Assembly: GCA_009602725.1 (NCBI GenBank)
Contig: WELB01000257.1
Location: 65,716 to 76,495 of the forward strand
DNA length: 10,780 nt
Direction: 5' to 3'
Source: Spirogloea muscicola
Taxonomy: Eukaryota; Streptophyta; Zygnematophyceae; Spirogloeales; Spirogloeaceae
Shown: piece by piece, positions 1 through 8,252 of the stretch
How the letters are laid out: every line of letters starts with the position of its first letter
Numbering within the stretch: the first letter of the stretch is position 1
Translations under genes and position numbers: made by a program
The notes under the pieces: model-generated
The model's input: the letters and a program-made list of their open reading frames with translations, nothing else
What the model was told of the DNA's origin: nothing
The model's database searches: none

Positions 1-80
1 CCCCCCCTCCCCCTCCCTCTCCCCCTCTCCCTCTCCCTCTGCCCCCCCCCCCCTCCCTCCCGCCTCCCTCTACTCTCGAC
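1..80. repeat. C/T-rich low-complexity tract
   Basis: The first 80 bases are almost pure pyrimidine, made of irregular runs of C with CCCTCT-like units. The opposite strand is therefore a G-rich purine tract. It lies about 180 bases upstream of the arginase start codon. It could be part of that gene's promoter or leader, or a simple-sequence expansion; the sequence does not say which. There is no coding signal. Confidence 0.8.
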
Positions 81-259
81 CAGCCTTCCCCTCGTCTTTG
101 CTCTCCGTCCTCCCTGTCTCCTCCCCGTCCCTTCCGAAAACCGCAGCCTCTGTGCTCCAGCTCCAAGCCGAACCTCTGTCCATCTGGGCTGTCTGTCCTC
201 CTGGTCTGGCCCACATCTCCAGTAACCAGCACCTCTCATCCACAAGCTTGGAAGCGAGC

Positions 260-2307
260 ATGTGGGTCATCAAGGCGGCCACACGGGCAGGCCGCGCTGC
301 AACCACGGCCTGCCGGCGCCGCTACGCCGCAGCGGCTGAGCAGCACGGCCAAGACCGCGTCATCGACGCCTCCCTGACGCTCATCCGCGAGAGAGCCATG
401 CTCAAGGCCAGCCCCTCGACTTGGGACTCGCCGGCTCTCGGTGGCCATAGCATGTCGTCAGTCCCTTGGGCAAGGTTCACTGCGGCTCTGCAAACTCTGA
501 TGCTTCATTGCATGTAAACATGCAGGCGGAGCAAGTGCGCAGAGCCGGCGGCGCGGAGGCGACGGCGTGCCTGCTGGGCGTGCCGCTTGGCCACAACTCG
601 TCCTTCCTGCAGGGCCCCGCGTTCGCGCCGCCGCGCATCCGTGAGGCCATCTGGTGCGGCTCCACCAACAGCACCACCGAGGAAGGTCCGCAGCCTGACC
701 CAGCACTAGGCTTCGAAGTACAACCTTAACCCTTATTATTATTCGAAACCCTGAACCCGGACCTTGAGTCGCACCCCAACATATTGGCCGAACCCTAAAC
801 CTTTAAACCCTATATTCTAAATCATTTGCCCTCTAGATTTTGCAGTAATGTGACTTGATGCCGTAAAGTTAGCGGTCACTGACCAGCCGCGTGCTTTGCG
901 GTTGGCTTGGCAGGCAAGGAGCTGACGGACCCGCGCGTGATGACGGACGCGGGCGACGTGCCGATCCAGGAGCTTCGTGACTGCGGCGTCAACGACGAGG
1001 GCCTCATGCGCATTGTCAGCAACGCGGTCAAGCTTGTCATGGCCGAGGTGGGACACTGAGCCCGGCGGCCTGCGCCAGTCGCTGGCACTCAAGCACAGTC
1101 TGGGGCTCAACTCAAGTTTCACCTTTGCCTTGTGGCCTCGTACTTATCAATTGTCTCGTTACTTGTCTCATTGGCTTACTTTACTGCTGTATCATGTTTG
1201 CTCAGGCTCCGCTGCGGCCGCTTGTACTCGGTGGAGACCACTCCATCGCATTCCCGTCCGTGCGAGCCGTGACGGAGCACCTGGGCGGCCCTGTTGACAT
1301 CCTGCACTTTGACGCCCACCCGGACATCTATGACAAATTCGAGGACAACCCGTTTTCGCATGCGTCGCCTTTTGCACGCATCATGGAGGGCGGTCATGCC
1401 CGGCGGCTGCTGCAGGTGGGCATCCGATCTATCAACAAGGAGGGCCGCGACCAGGGCAGACGCTTTGGCGTGGAGCAGTACGAGATGCGGACGTTCCAGG
1501 AGGACCGTGCTGACCTCCAGCACCTGGTACACTGCCATTCACAATGTTGGGTTTAGGACAGGACATTTGATCTCTCGCTTCCATTGAGAAGGAATTGCAC
1601 TCTACTGTATTGTGCAAGCAGTCACCTTGTTCTGCCATCAAGGAAATTAATAAGTCAATATATAAGTCCTCTGCTCAGCTGTGATTGCGCTGCTCTTGAA
1701 AGCCCTCAGATTCTCAGACTATTGCTTGCCGGTGCTTGGTCAGGAGCTCGGCAAGGGCGTCAAGGGCGTGTACGTCTCCATCGATGTGGATTGCTTGGAC
1801 CCCGCATTTGCTCCAGGCGTCTCCCACATCGAACCCGGAGGGCTCTCGTTCAGGGACGTCCTGAACATTCTGCAGAGACTCAAAGGTGCAATTCCTTGTC
1901 AAGCAAGCAAGGGGCTCACTGAACGTGCTTGCTTGTCACTCAAGGTTGTGTATATTCAGGATCAGGAGGTCAGATATCAGGGCTTATGCAGGTTTGCTGT
2001 TTGTCAACATGGCACTCGGGGCATCCTGCAGACCAGAGGCTGGCAACCTCGCAAGCAGCCAGGCTTTGCAGTAGTGCACTATGGTTCTGCGACCAGGTCT
2101 TGAGCCTGCTTCAGTCGTGTAACGACAGGGCAATGCAGTGATGCTGAGGTTGCTGACAGTTGCTCTTTGCTTAATCGACCCGCAGGAACGATAGTTGCAG
2201 GAGACGTAGTGGAGTTCAACCCACAGCGCGACACGGTGGACGGCATGACTGCCATGGTCGCCGCGAAGCTTGTTCGTGAGCTGGCCGCCAAGATCGCCAA
2301 GCCTTGA
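260..2307 (+). CDS. Plant-type mitochondrial arginase, six exons
   Basis: Arginase hydrolyses L-arginine to ornithine and urea; plant members of this agmatinase-like ureohydrolase branch act in mitochondria. Exons read from the sequence are 260-406, 526-685, 914-1047, 1206-1526, 1744-1885 and 2186-2307 (1026 nt, 341 residues, close to the usual land-plant length of about 340). Intron phases match throughout (0, 1, 0, 0, 1). The N-terminus is rich in Arg and Ala with no acidic residue in its first 26 positions, as in a mitochondrial transit peptide. It is followed by RVIDASLTLIRER and LLGVPLGHNSSFLQGPAFAPP. Metal ligands of the di-manganese centre are present: His159 (GGDHS), Asp183, His185 and Asp187 (DAHPD), Asp268 and Asp270 (SIDVDCLDPA). 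EFNPQRDTVDGMTA and a Lys-rich end close the protein. Start 260 was chosen by family length, although the frame is open back to an ATG at 98. Introns 2-5 are GT-AG. Intron 1 fits the family only with a GC donor at 407; a GT donor at 461 would add 18 residues. Confidence 0.95.
686..913 (+). other. Arginase intron 2 with telomere-like CCCTAAA motifs
   Basis: This 228-base intron begins GT and ends AG, and joins codons at phase 1 to give the conserved EEGKEL reading. Between about 725 and 825 it holds a loose series of AACCCT, AAACCCT and CCCTAAA words (exact CCCTAAA at 793-799). These are degenerate copies of the complement of the plant/algal telomere unit TTTAGGG. They may be traces of break repair or chance in a T/A/C-rich intron. 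Confidence 0.7.
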
Positions 2308-2863
2308 TGCGGCACGCTCCCAAAGCAACTGTTCTCGCGCTTCTGAAAGTTGCTGATGGGCCTACAAGCCCCATCACTCTGAAAGCCTGTCCCATGGCCA
2401 TGGCTCTTGCCCTGGCTTCGCAGTACCTCCTCCGAGGCAACTGCAATTCGACTGCTGCCGCAAAATTTTGTTGCATGTAGAGGGGCCTCCGAGGTCCTCA
2501 TTTTTGCCTTGATGAGCTACTCCTAAATGTGCAGTACGTGGCCAACAGCGCCTCGAGCTTAATAGAACCTTTTTAGGTTTACCTGAGTACAAGCTGCTAG
2601 GACGTGGTCACATTCACATTCAAGTAGCCTTTACTCATTGACCAAATGGACTGGATTGGACTGAGGATTATGTCCATGTTGCCATTGATGCGACCCTTGC
2701 CATGAGCAAAGGGAGGCCTTATTGTACTTTACTGTACAAGATTTTGTTAACAACAATTCTGATCACCGAAATCGTCCACTTCATTTCTTCTTGTACTTTG
2801 TAGGTCTGTTGCAGTCTGACACTCTCAAGCAGGTCATACTCACGATGTCACACTAGCTGACCT

Positions 2864-2975
2864 TCTCTTTGTCACTTCTGAAGGCTGACAATCTTAAGCT
2901 TGTGCATTCAAGCCCACAAAGTCATGGTAGCTCACGTTTGCTTTGTCATTTTCTGAAGGCTGACAATCTCAGCTT
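2864..2975 (+). repeat. Short direct duplication, 75-base period
   Basis: The 19 bases at 2876-2894 recur identically at 2951-2969, and flanking CTTTGTCA and AGCTT words extend the similarity to about 35 bases per copy. The spacing is 75 bases. It is noncoding and looks like a local tandem duplication that has begun to diverge. Confidence 0.7.
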
Positions 2976-2981
2976 CTTGAG

Positions 2982-3009
2982 TTTAGGGTGCAGGGTCTAG
3001 GGTTTAGGG
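2982..3009 (+). repeat. Interstitial telomere-like TTTAGGG cluster
   Basis: Exact TTTAGGG occurs at 2982-2988 and 3003-3009, with TCTAGGG between them at 2996-3002; the last two units are directly adjacent. This is the telomere unit of land plants and many green algae. Three units in 28 bases is more than expected by chance but far short of a telomere, so it is best read as an interstitial telomeric remnant or a short regulatory telo-box-like cluster. Confidence 0.6.
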
Positions 3010-3671
3010 TGCACAGAAGATGCACAGAAGAGTGCAACTACAAGTTGCCCGATCGTAGCTTCATGAATGGAGGTGCTGTATAAGCAAGTGTCATCAAGAC
3101 CTTCTCAAGCAATGGGCTGTCTCCAAGCTATTGCAAATGACGCAGCCTGAACAAGTCAGCTGCCATTAGACTGTGCAAGTAGTTCAATCAAAGAGCCTTT
3201 TTGGGCTGCTGCATGGGCTGACCACTCAGCTTCTGAACACATTGCAGCCATTCGCTTTGAGACTGCTAGCTAGCTAAGCATGATTGACGTTTCCATGAAT
3301 GACATGCAAGAAGAACAATAAGAAGGCCACAAAATCTCTGGCATCGTGCCCTCTGCAGTTTCTTCCGGGCGGAGCCTGCAACGGGCAATCACAAAGACCT
3401 GATCGCGTGGCCACATATCATTCAAGCGACAATATCCAAGCGGCTGAGCAGTGCCAACCATTGTGACGCCAACAAACGAGCGTATATGCCGCTCCTGTAC
3501 AGAGTGCGGAGCTGTGCTGCACTGGTTGTTGGCCTGATCGATCATGCAGCAGGAAGAGCACGGAAAGAGCAGGCTCCCACAGCAGCCGGACAGGTCTTCC
3601 GATTGCGGAGAAGGGCAGGAACTCCAGGAGCCGAAGGTCAGTAGCAGCTCGCAGCAGCCAGAGCCGCAACC

Positions 3672-5519
3672 TCAGAGCGCCATCTCCGCCTGAAGGGCTG
3701 CGAGCTCGTCGTCCTCCGCCGTTCGCTGAGGTTGAGCCTTCTGTAAGACATCCAAGAAGAATGGCAGGCAATCAAAAATGCAACTGGAGGCCCCAGACTG
3801 TCCTCCTTGGAGACCTGCCAATCACCTGCTGCAGATCTGGCAAGAATGTTTGGGCGTCTACCTGAGGTGCCGGGCGCTGCGCAGGAGCGGCCACTTGCGA
3901 GGAGGGCACGGCGGGCATGGCCGGCGCGGCCGCCGCAGATGCTGCTGTCTTGGCTGGCGCGGCAGTGGTTGGCTGCAGGAGCTGCTCGTCGAGCTCGGCG
4001 CCCTCCAGCTCCTCCAGCTCCGCCCAAAGCTCGTCCTGGACAACGGCCGCCATTGCACCAACAGCTTTGAGCATTTGGTAGAAGACCCAGATTATTAGAA
4101 GATTGCGACCAATAATGAGTAGTAAGTAAGTAAGTAATAACTAAACAGTAATGAATTAGAGCGGCTGTAAAAGTCAGCCAGGTAAAGGAGGGAGGAGGAT
4201 ATAAAGTCCCTCTGGCCGGGGCAGCTCTCACGTCATCGAGGTCGGCGGCGGCGCCGATGGGCTGCGAGAGCGCCTGCTGGATCTGGTTCATGTTCTCTGC
4301 CGACTCGGTGATGTCGTCCATTGTCTTGTCCACATCGTCCACGTTGCTGCGCACGCCCATTGCCAATGGTCACTGAGCGGGTCAGCTTAGCAGCAGCTAC
4401 TGTACATCTGCTAATGTGCTTGCTATTGCACTTGGCCACTCAGGCCCTCCATTACTCGTTACACACTCCATATCTTCTGCTGTTGGGGCAAGTATGGCAG
4501 GGATGGGGGACTCACGCTTGCTTCTGGATCTTGCGCATGGCGGAGGCGCCGCTCTTGAGCGCCGCGACAGTGTCCATGGTCGCCTGCGCGCCTTCCAGCA
4601 TGACTTTCTGCAGGCCCGACATGTAAAGGGACGCCATGTCAATAATCAGCAACAGTATTGTATTAACACGATAGATGGAGTATGTATATTAGTGGAGGGC
4701 CTGAGTGGCCAAGTACAAAGGCAATAATAGACTTACATCACCTGCTGCTAAGCTGACCCGCTCAGTAACCGCAACTCAATAAGTAGAGGTCGCTGACCGA
4801 TGCCCGAATACCGGACGGCAATAGACAACCGAAATGAGGAGATAGGGAGAACAGTGAGAGTGCCCGACCTGGTCATGGATACGTAGCATGAAATTGCCGA
4901 GCGTCTCGATCTGCCCCTCGTACAGCTTCTTCTTCTTCAGGCACTGGATCGCCGCTGCGGCCATGGCCGCCCAGGAGGGCGCCGTGTCAGGCCCCGAGCT
5001 TCGGCGGCCGGGCTGCATGGACGGCGGCGGGCCTGGAGGGAGGAAAGCCTCACCGCGCTTGTTCTTGAGGCGCGTGAACTCGCGCGCCTTCTCAATCTCC
5101 TGCGCCACCTTCTTCTGCAGCAGCTTCTCCTTCTTCTCCAGCATCTCCAGCGCCTGCGCCGCACGGCGGGAGCAGCCGGCATGAGGCTACTTCTCTGCTG
5201 CCAGGGGGAAAGCGAGCTAGTCGAGTGGCGGGCGCAGCACAAGAAGAGGAGTTGGAAGGGAGGACAGAGATTGATTACAGAGGCTAGGTAGGGAATCGTA
5301 GAAGAGCCAACTGTTAGTGAAGCGAGGCAGAGAGCACATCTTGAATGAGGCGGATGCAAGGGAAGAGGAGGAGGGCCAGGGGGTGGGTCGAAGGGGAGCG
5401 GCACAAGACAAAGAAAGAGAGGTNCTCTCACTGCAAGGTGCCAAATAATTTGCATCCGCACTCACTTGTCTCTTGAGCTCCTGTGCTATCAGGCGGTCAA
5501 GGAAACGCGCGTGGGCCAT
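3672..5519 (-). CDS. ESCRT-III subunit SNF7/VPS32 (CHMP4 family)
   Basis: VPS32/SNF7 polymerises on endosomal and other membranes as the main ESCRT-III filament and drives membrane scission. Minus-strand exons are 5054-5153, 4869-4954, 4516-4607, 4232-4346, 3862-4035 and 3672-3740, with matching phases (1, 0, 2, 0, 0) and GT-AG borders. They encode, in order, ALEMLEKKEKLLQKK, KNKR joined to AAIQCLKKKKLYE, LGNFMLRIHDQ, VMLEGAQATMDTV, NVDDVDKTMDDI, the acidic ELEELEGAELDEQLLQ segment, an Ala/Pro linker, and the C-terminal helix DELAALQAEMAL. This is the full Snf7 core (basic hairpin, then acidic autoinhibitory and partner-binding tail). The Ala/Pro linker is longer than in Arabidopsis. The N-terminal exon is tentative: 5466-5519, with a strong CAA|GTGAGT donor and correct phase, would start MAHARFLDRL and give 229 residues, but it lacks the usual short FG-containing N-terminal helix. 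The first intron would contain the single ambiguous base at 5424. Confidence 0.88.
4119..4140. repeat. AGTA tetranucleotide microsatellite in VPS32 intron
   Basis: A short run of AGTA-type units lies in the VPS32 intron between exons 4232-4346 and 3862-4035. It is AT-rich, unlike the flanking exons, and has no visible function. Confidence 0.6.
4955..5053 (-). other. Frame-neutral 99-base intron in VPS32
   Basis: Removing this segment (GTGAGG donor, CCGCAG acceptor) joins KNKR to AAIQC exactly as in plant VPS32 proteins. The intron is 99 bases, a multiple of three, with no stop in the host frame. A retained form would therefore insert 33 residues, rich in Pro, Gly, Ala and Ser, into the basic membrane-binding helical hairpin. 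Confidence 0.75.
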
Positions 5520-5706
5520 GCAGCTCGGGGGGCCGGCACTGCCAGGGGAGGGCGTCTCATCTCCTTGCAGGGTGCACCCAGTAAGAGTCCTTTGTGCAAC
5601 TGCCTCAAGAAAGTGCTTGTCACAAAGGAATGCGCTTACTTGCAGGTCCATTTGGCACTGGCTTTGCATGGTAGTTCTCCTTCAGAAGCATGACTGATAT
5701 ATTTAC

Positions 5707-5858
5707 CAGGTTCATGTGGAGATATGATGGACATCTTATGGAACTCGTCTGACATGCTCAGGTCGTGGAGTTCCACCACCTCCGGCATCCACGGATGCAC
5801 CGGCTGATAGCACCAATGAAAAGGAGCCGGATGGTCAGGGATCGTAGCTTTTGCCAAC
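5707..5858 (-). CDS. Unassigned coding-like exon
   Basis: The minus-strand frame here is open and has strong G/C third-position bias across its middle, like the confirmed exons and unlike the neighbouring spacer. It includes the peptide PWMPEVVELHDLSMSDEFHK. A donor-like GTAAAT follows at 5706 (phase 1), and an acceptor-like TTCTAG precedes 5858. The frame stays open upstream to an ATG at about 6022, but that part has weaker bias. Joined through an AAG acceptor to the frame at 5466-5560, the phase would be compatible with VPS32. It could thus be an unusual N-terminal extension, or part of a separate gene. I do not recognise the protein. Confidence 0.3.
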
Positions 5859-6969
5859 CTAGAAGGGGTTCTTGGGGAGAAAGGGCTCAGCAGGTAGCTG
5901 GACATGGTCTGTTGTTTGCGAGTTTTGCAACTTTTTGAGGATAGAGGAGTGACCGCTTGCAGGCGTGGAAATAGGGCAGGCGACTGTCTTTTCATCTCTT
6001 TGCGCAGATGGTCTTGCAGCATGTAACAAATCAGCTGACTGCGAGCTGCTTAAGCTTAAGCTTGAGCTTTGAGTTGAGATGAGCTGGAGCACTCAAGCTG
6101 AGGGGAAAGTATTAGTCTTCGAGAAACAATTATTGTCATTTGCCAGGCCAAGCATGCCCGTAGAGAGTGACGTATAGAAGACAAGCTAGAAGGAGGTCAC
6201 AAAATAAAGCAGATAGCTGTTGTATTCCCGGGGCTCCGTAGTACGGCAGCCAGGGCCTCTGACTGGCTGGTGAACGACAGATTGCATGCAGGAGAAGCTG
6301 CTTGAGTGCTAGAGCTGTGCACCCAGTAACAATCACAGGGACATTACTAGCAACATGACAGGTGATTGTGCAGTGATTGTGCACTGGAGTACCCATGCAG
6401 AGGTTGAATTGCAATGTTCAGAAGGCATTGAGCCCATGAGACATTTCACTTAGAGCTTTGCTCCTGATTAGAGCTTTGCTCTTAAATTTTGTGTACAGAG
6501 GAGGCTCAAGTGGCTTCTCCACGAGCAAGAGTCCTCACTATTGTGAAGCTAATCTGTTGGAAGCCCCCAAGGGTGCCTATCAAGAGACTGGCGAAGTGCT
6601 AGCAACTAACCAAGAGGAAGCAGGCAGGCTGGCCTTGATCAAACGCAGCATGCGTTGGGCAAGCAGGCGGCTAAACAGCTGATGCAGCTGCTGCAATGTG
6701 CCAGGCACAAAGAGCACTCTCTGCTCAGAAGTCAGCGAAGGTTGTGGACTGGCTACAGTTGGCTGCCCTCACTTGACTAGCCAACAGTAGCGCGACATGG
6801 TGCGGCTCACTCGGAGGCCTTCAGCTTTGCCTGCACCATTGCTGAAAGCAGCACACTCCAGTCTGCCGGCTAGCTTGTATGTGCCGGCTAGCTCGTTGTG
6901 GAGGCCTCCGCAGCGGCGTGCTATGGTGTGTTGTGGAGTGTGGAAGTGCTTGGTGTTATTGTGGCACAC
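5859..6969. other. No supported gene; weak frames only
   Basis: This 1.1-kb stretch contains only short or weak frames. A plus-strand frame at about 6458-6682 ends with a plausible charged stretch (ALIKRSMRWASRRLNS), but base composition and codon bias are ordinary and I recognise no family. Around 6045-6070 there are short overlapping TTAAGC/AAGCTT words. The left part may hold upstream exons or the promoter of the minus-strand VPS32 transcript, and the right part the 3' UTR of the acidic exon at 6970-7234. Confidence 0.4.
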
Positions 6970-7234
6970 TCAGTCATACTCTGCCTCAATGAGGTCGTCA
7001 GAGAGGCAGACGAGGAGCGGGGGCCCCCAGTGCCGCAGCGAGCTCCAGGCCCCGTGGGGATTGCTCTCGTCGTCCTCCTCCTCCGAGTCAGCGTCAGAGC
7101 GCAGGTCCGAGAGCTCCTCCGTCAGGCTCCAGCTGTAGGCCTCGTCGTCCGCTGGCGGCGGCGGCGGCGACGACGACGGCGGCGGCGGCGGCGGCGGAGG
7201 CGGCGGCGACGAAGGCGGCGGAGTAATGTGGTGG
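6970..7234 (-). CDS. Terminal exon: Pro/Ser run plus acidic tail, unknown protein
   Basis: The minus-strand frame 7269 to 6970 is open and contains no ATG, so it must be an internal or last exon if real. From the right it reads a 23-residue run (Pro3-Ser2-Pro10-Ser3-Pro5, codons 7221-7153) and then a 60-residue tail ending in TGA at 6970-6972. The tail has 19 Asp/Glu and only two Arg, with the block DADSEEEDDE and a closing SDDLIEAEYD. Nearly every codon ends in G or C, as in the arginase and VPS32 exons, whereas the flanking DNA is not biased. A possible acceptor (GTGTAG) ends at 7235, giving exon end 7234. Upstream exons would lie beyond 7300, where a retroelement copy now sits. No domain is recognised; a flexible Pro-rich linker with an acidic C-terminus is all that can be said. 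Confidence 0.45.
7153..7221 (-). repeat. CCG/TCG trinucleotide run encoding polyproline/serine
   Basis: On the plus strand this is an imperfect GGC/CGA/AGG repeat. Read on the minus strand in the frame of the acidic exon it is a Pro/Ser run. The plus-strand frame over it is a run of Arg codons and is an artefact of the repeat. Confidence 0.75.
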
Positions 7235-7353
7235 CTACACGGGGAGGTGGTTTGGAGAAGGTTAAGGTGTTAACGCTATCTGTTACCTCCAATCACTGAA
7301 AGAGAAAACTGTTAACGGGCTTGCAAACCTTCTTCTCCGTTCCTTTGCTCAGT
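7235..7353. other. AT-richer spacer, possible intron end
   Basis: Base composition drops from GC-rich to mixed. On the minus strand a pyrimidine tract ending CTTTCAG (about 7297-7303) looks like a good 3' splice site, followed closely by GTAACA. If used it would give a very small exon before the acidic exon. This is weak and unproven. Confidence 0.3.
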
Positions 7354-7641
7354 CAGAAGAAGTGGCACTCCAAATGGGGGCAGGGGCTGTGAAAAGCCAG
7401 CCCGAATGAGAGTTGACAAAGGTTACAAGGGGGCCAAATGATGGAGGGGCCTAAAAAGCGCTAAGCAGCTACGAAGGGGCCTGAAGATGCTATGTCAGAA
7501 CGGGGGAGGATGGACCACTCAGTAGTTACGAGTGAGGAGCCTCAAACCCGACAGACTAGCTGCCGGAAACCTATCCCCTTGACGAAAAGCCGGAGGCCGT
7601 GGCGAGAGCACGGCCAGCACGCAGATGCAAGGCGTGGGCCA
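7354..7641 (-). mobile_element. 5'-truncated retroelement 3' end, copy A
   Basis: This block aligns along its whole length with 10224-10500 and, for its first 190 bases, with 9121-9323. It contains the C-terminal end of the element's reading frame (minus strand, ending TAACTACTGA) and its 3' untranslated tail with the GGCTG...CAGCC hairpin at 7385-7403. Similarity stops abruptly at 7641. The nine bases AGTCAGAAG occur both at 7351-7359 and right after the break at 7642-7650, which looks like a target-site duplication from target-primed reverse transcription. Six of those bases resemble the element's own edge, so the duplication is likely but not certain. An extra T relative to copy C shifts the frame, so this copy is dead. 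Confidence 0.7.
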
Positions 7642-8252
7642 AGTCAGAAGGGCTTGCTGCTCCTGTGATCGTGCCTCTGAAGCTGGAGTGCGTGCAGAGG
7701 AGCTCGTGTTGAGACTATCATGCTCACTGGAGAGCACTTCTTCTCTTAGTGAGACGGAAGTTGAAAGTGCAGATCTGCAATTCTGTGTTCCACTTCACTA
7801 AGAAGTATAGGAGACACTGCATTCAAGTGAATGATGGGGTCGCTGTTTACCTCCTACTGCGAGACATGTCACTAGCAACATCCTTTAGCAATTCAAGCGC
7901 AAGAAGGCTGTATCTATGACCATCACGCCTATTCTGATAAATTAGGGTGTGTCTCGGTTTGCACTTGCTTTGCGAGAACATTCTTGGACAAAGCAGTTTC
8001 CTTTGACCTAAACAGATTCCCTAATTCCTTTACAGTATAAACAGTTCCTGCTGTCAAGATGAGATCCTTGGACAAAGTCAGCAATTTCCCTTGACCTAGA
8101 CAAATGCCTTTTTTCAATCAGAGCATCAACAGTTGCTGCTATCACTTCATATCCTTCTAACTAGGCCACTTCTGAGCACATAAGTACGCCGAAGCATGAG
8201 GGCTCATATTGGACAGCCTCCACCACTCATTGAGGCCAGCAATTTCACATCG
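7642..8252. other. No supported gene; diverged sequence with a duplication
   Basis: Only short frames without coding bias occur here. Visible structure is a 12-base perfect palindrome TGCAGATCTGCA at 7768-7779, a small inverted repeat around it (CTTAGTGA at 7745-7752 against TCACTAAG at 7795-7802), and the tandem duplication at 7984-8154. Confidence 0.5.
7984..8154 (+). repeat. Diverged tandem duplication, about 84-base unit
   Basis: Unit 1 (7984-8067) and unit 2 (8068-8154) both begin TTGGACAAAG, then share TTTCCTTTGACCTA-like and AACAGTTCCTGCTGTCA-like blocks in the same order, and end in ATCC. They differ by several substitutions and small gaps. The block is noncoding as far as I can tell. 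Confidence 0.7.

Larger units (their letters stand above)
2308..3671. other. Convergent intergenic region, no supported gene
   Basis: This stretch lies between the stop of the arginase gene and the stop of the minus-strand VPS32 gene, so it must hold both 3' UTRs and terminators. I did not find the chlorophyte TGTAA polyadenylation signal near either stop. It contains a short direct duplication (2876-2894 and 2951-2969) and telomere-like words near 2982-3009. A 91-codon minus-strand frame at 3270-3545 resembles no family I recognise and lacks the high G/C third-position bias of the real exons nearby, so I do not call it. Confidence 0.6.

Noticed and set aside
98-517. Single uninterrupted 139-codon plus-strand frame
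   Set aside because: Only codons 260-406 match the arginase family. The part after 406 is intron by comparison with the family, and the part before 260 is leader or optional extension.
3270-3545. Minus-strand 91-codon frame in the convergent spacer
   Set aside because: No family resemblance, ordinary third-position composition, and a position expected to be 3' UTR.
2308-3671. Search for a TGTAA polyadenylation signal for either convergent gene
   Set aside because: I did not find a clear TGTAA (or its complement) near the stops, so no terminator is called.
4776-5144. Continuous 122-codon minus-strand frame read as one exon
   Set aside because: Family comparison shows that 4955-5053 is an intron and that coding ends at 4869; the remainder is intron read-through.
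6898-7299. Plus-strand 133-codon frame with a long Arg run
   Set aside because: The Arg run is the antisense reading of a CCG/TCG repeat. The minus-strand frame over the same DNA has better codon bias and a coherent acidic protein tail.
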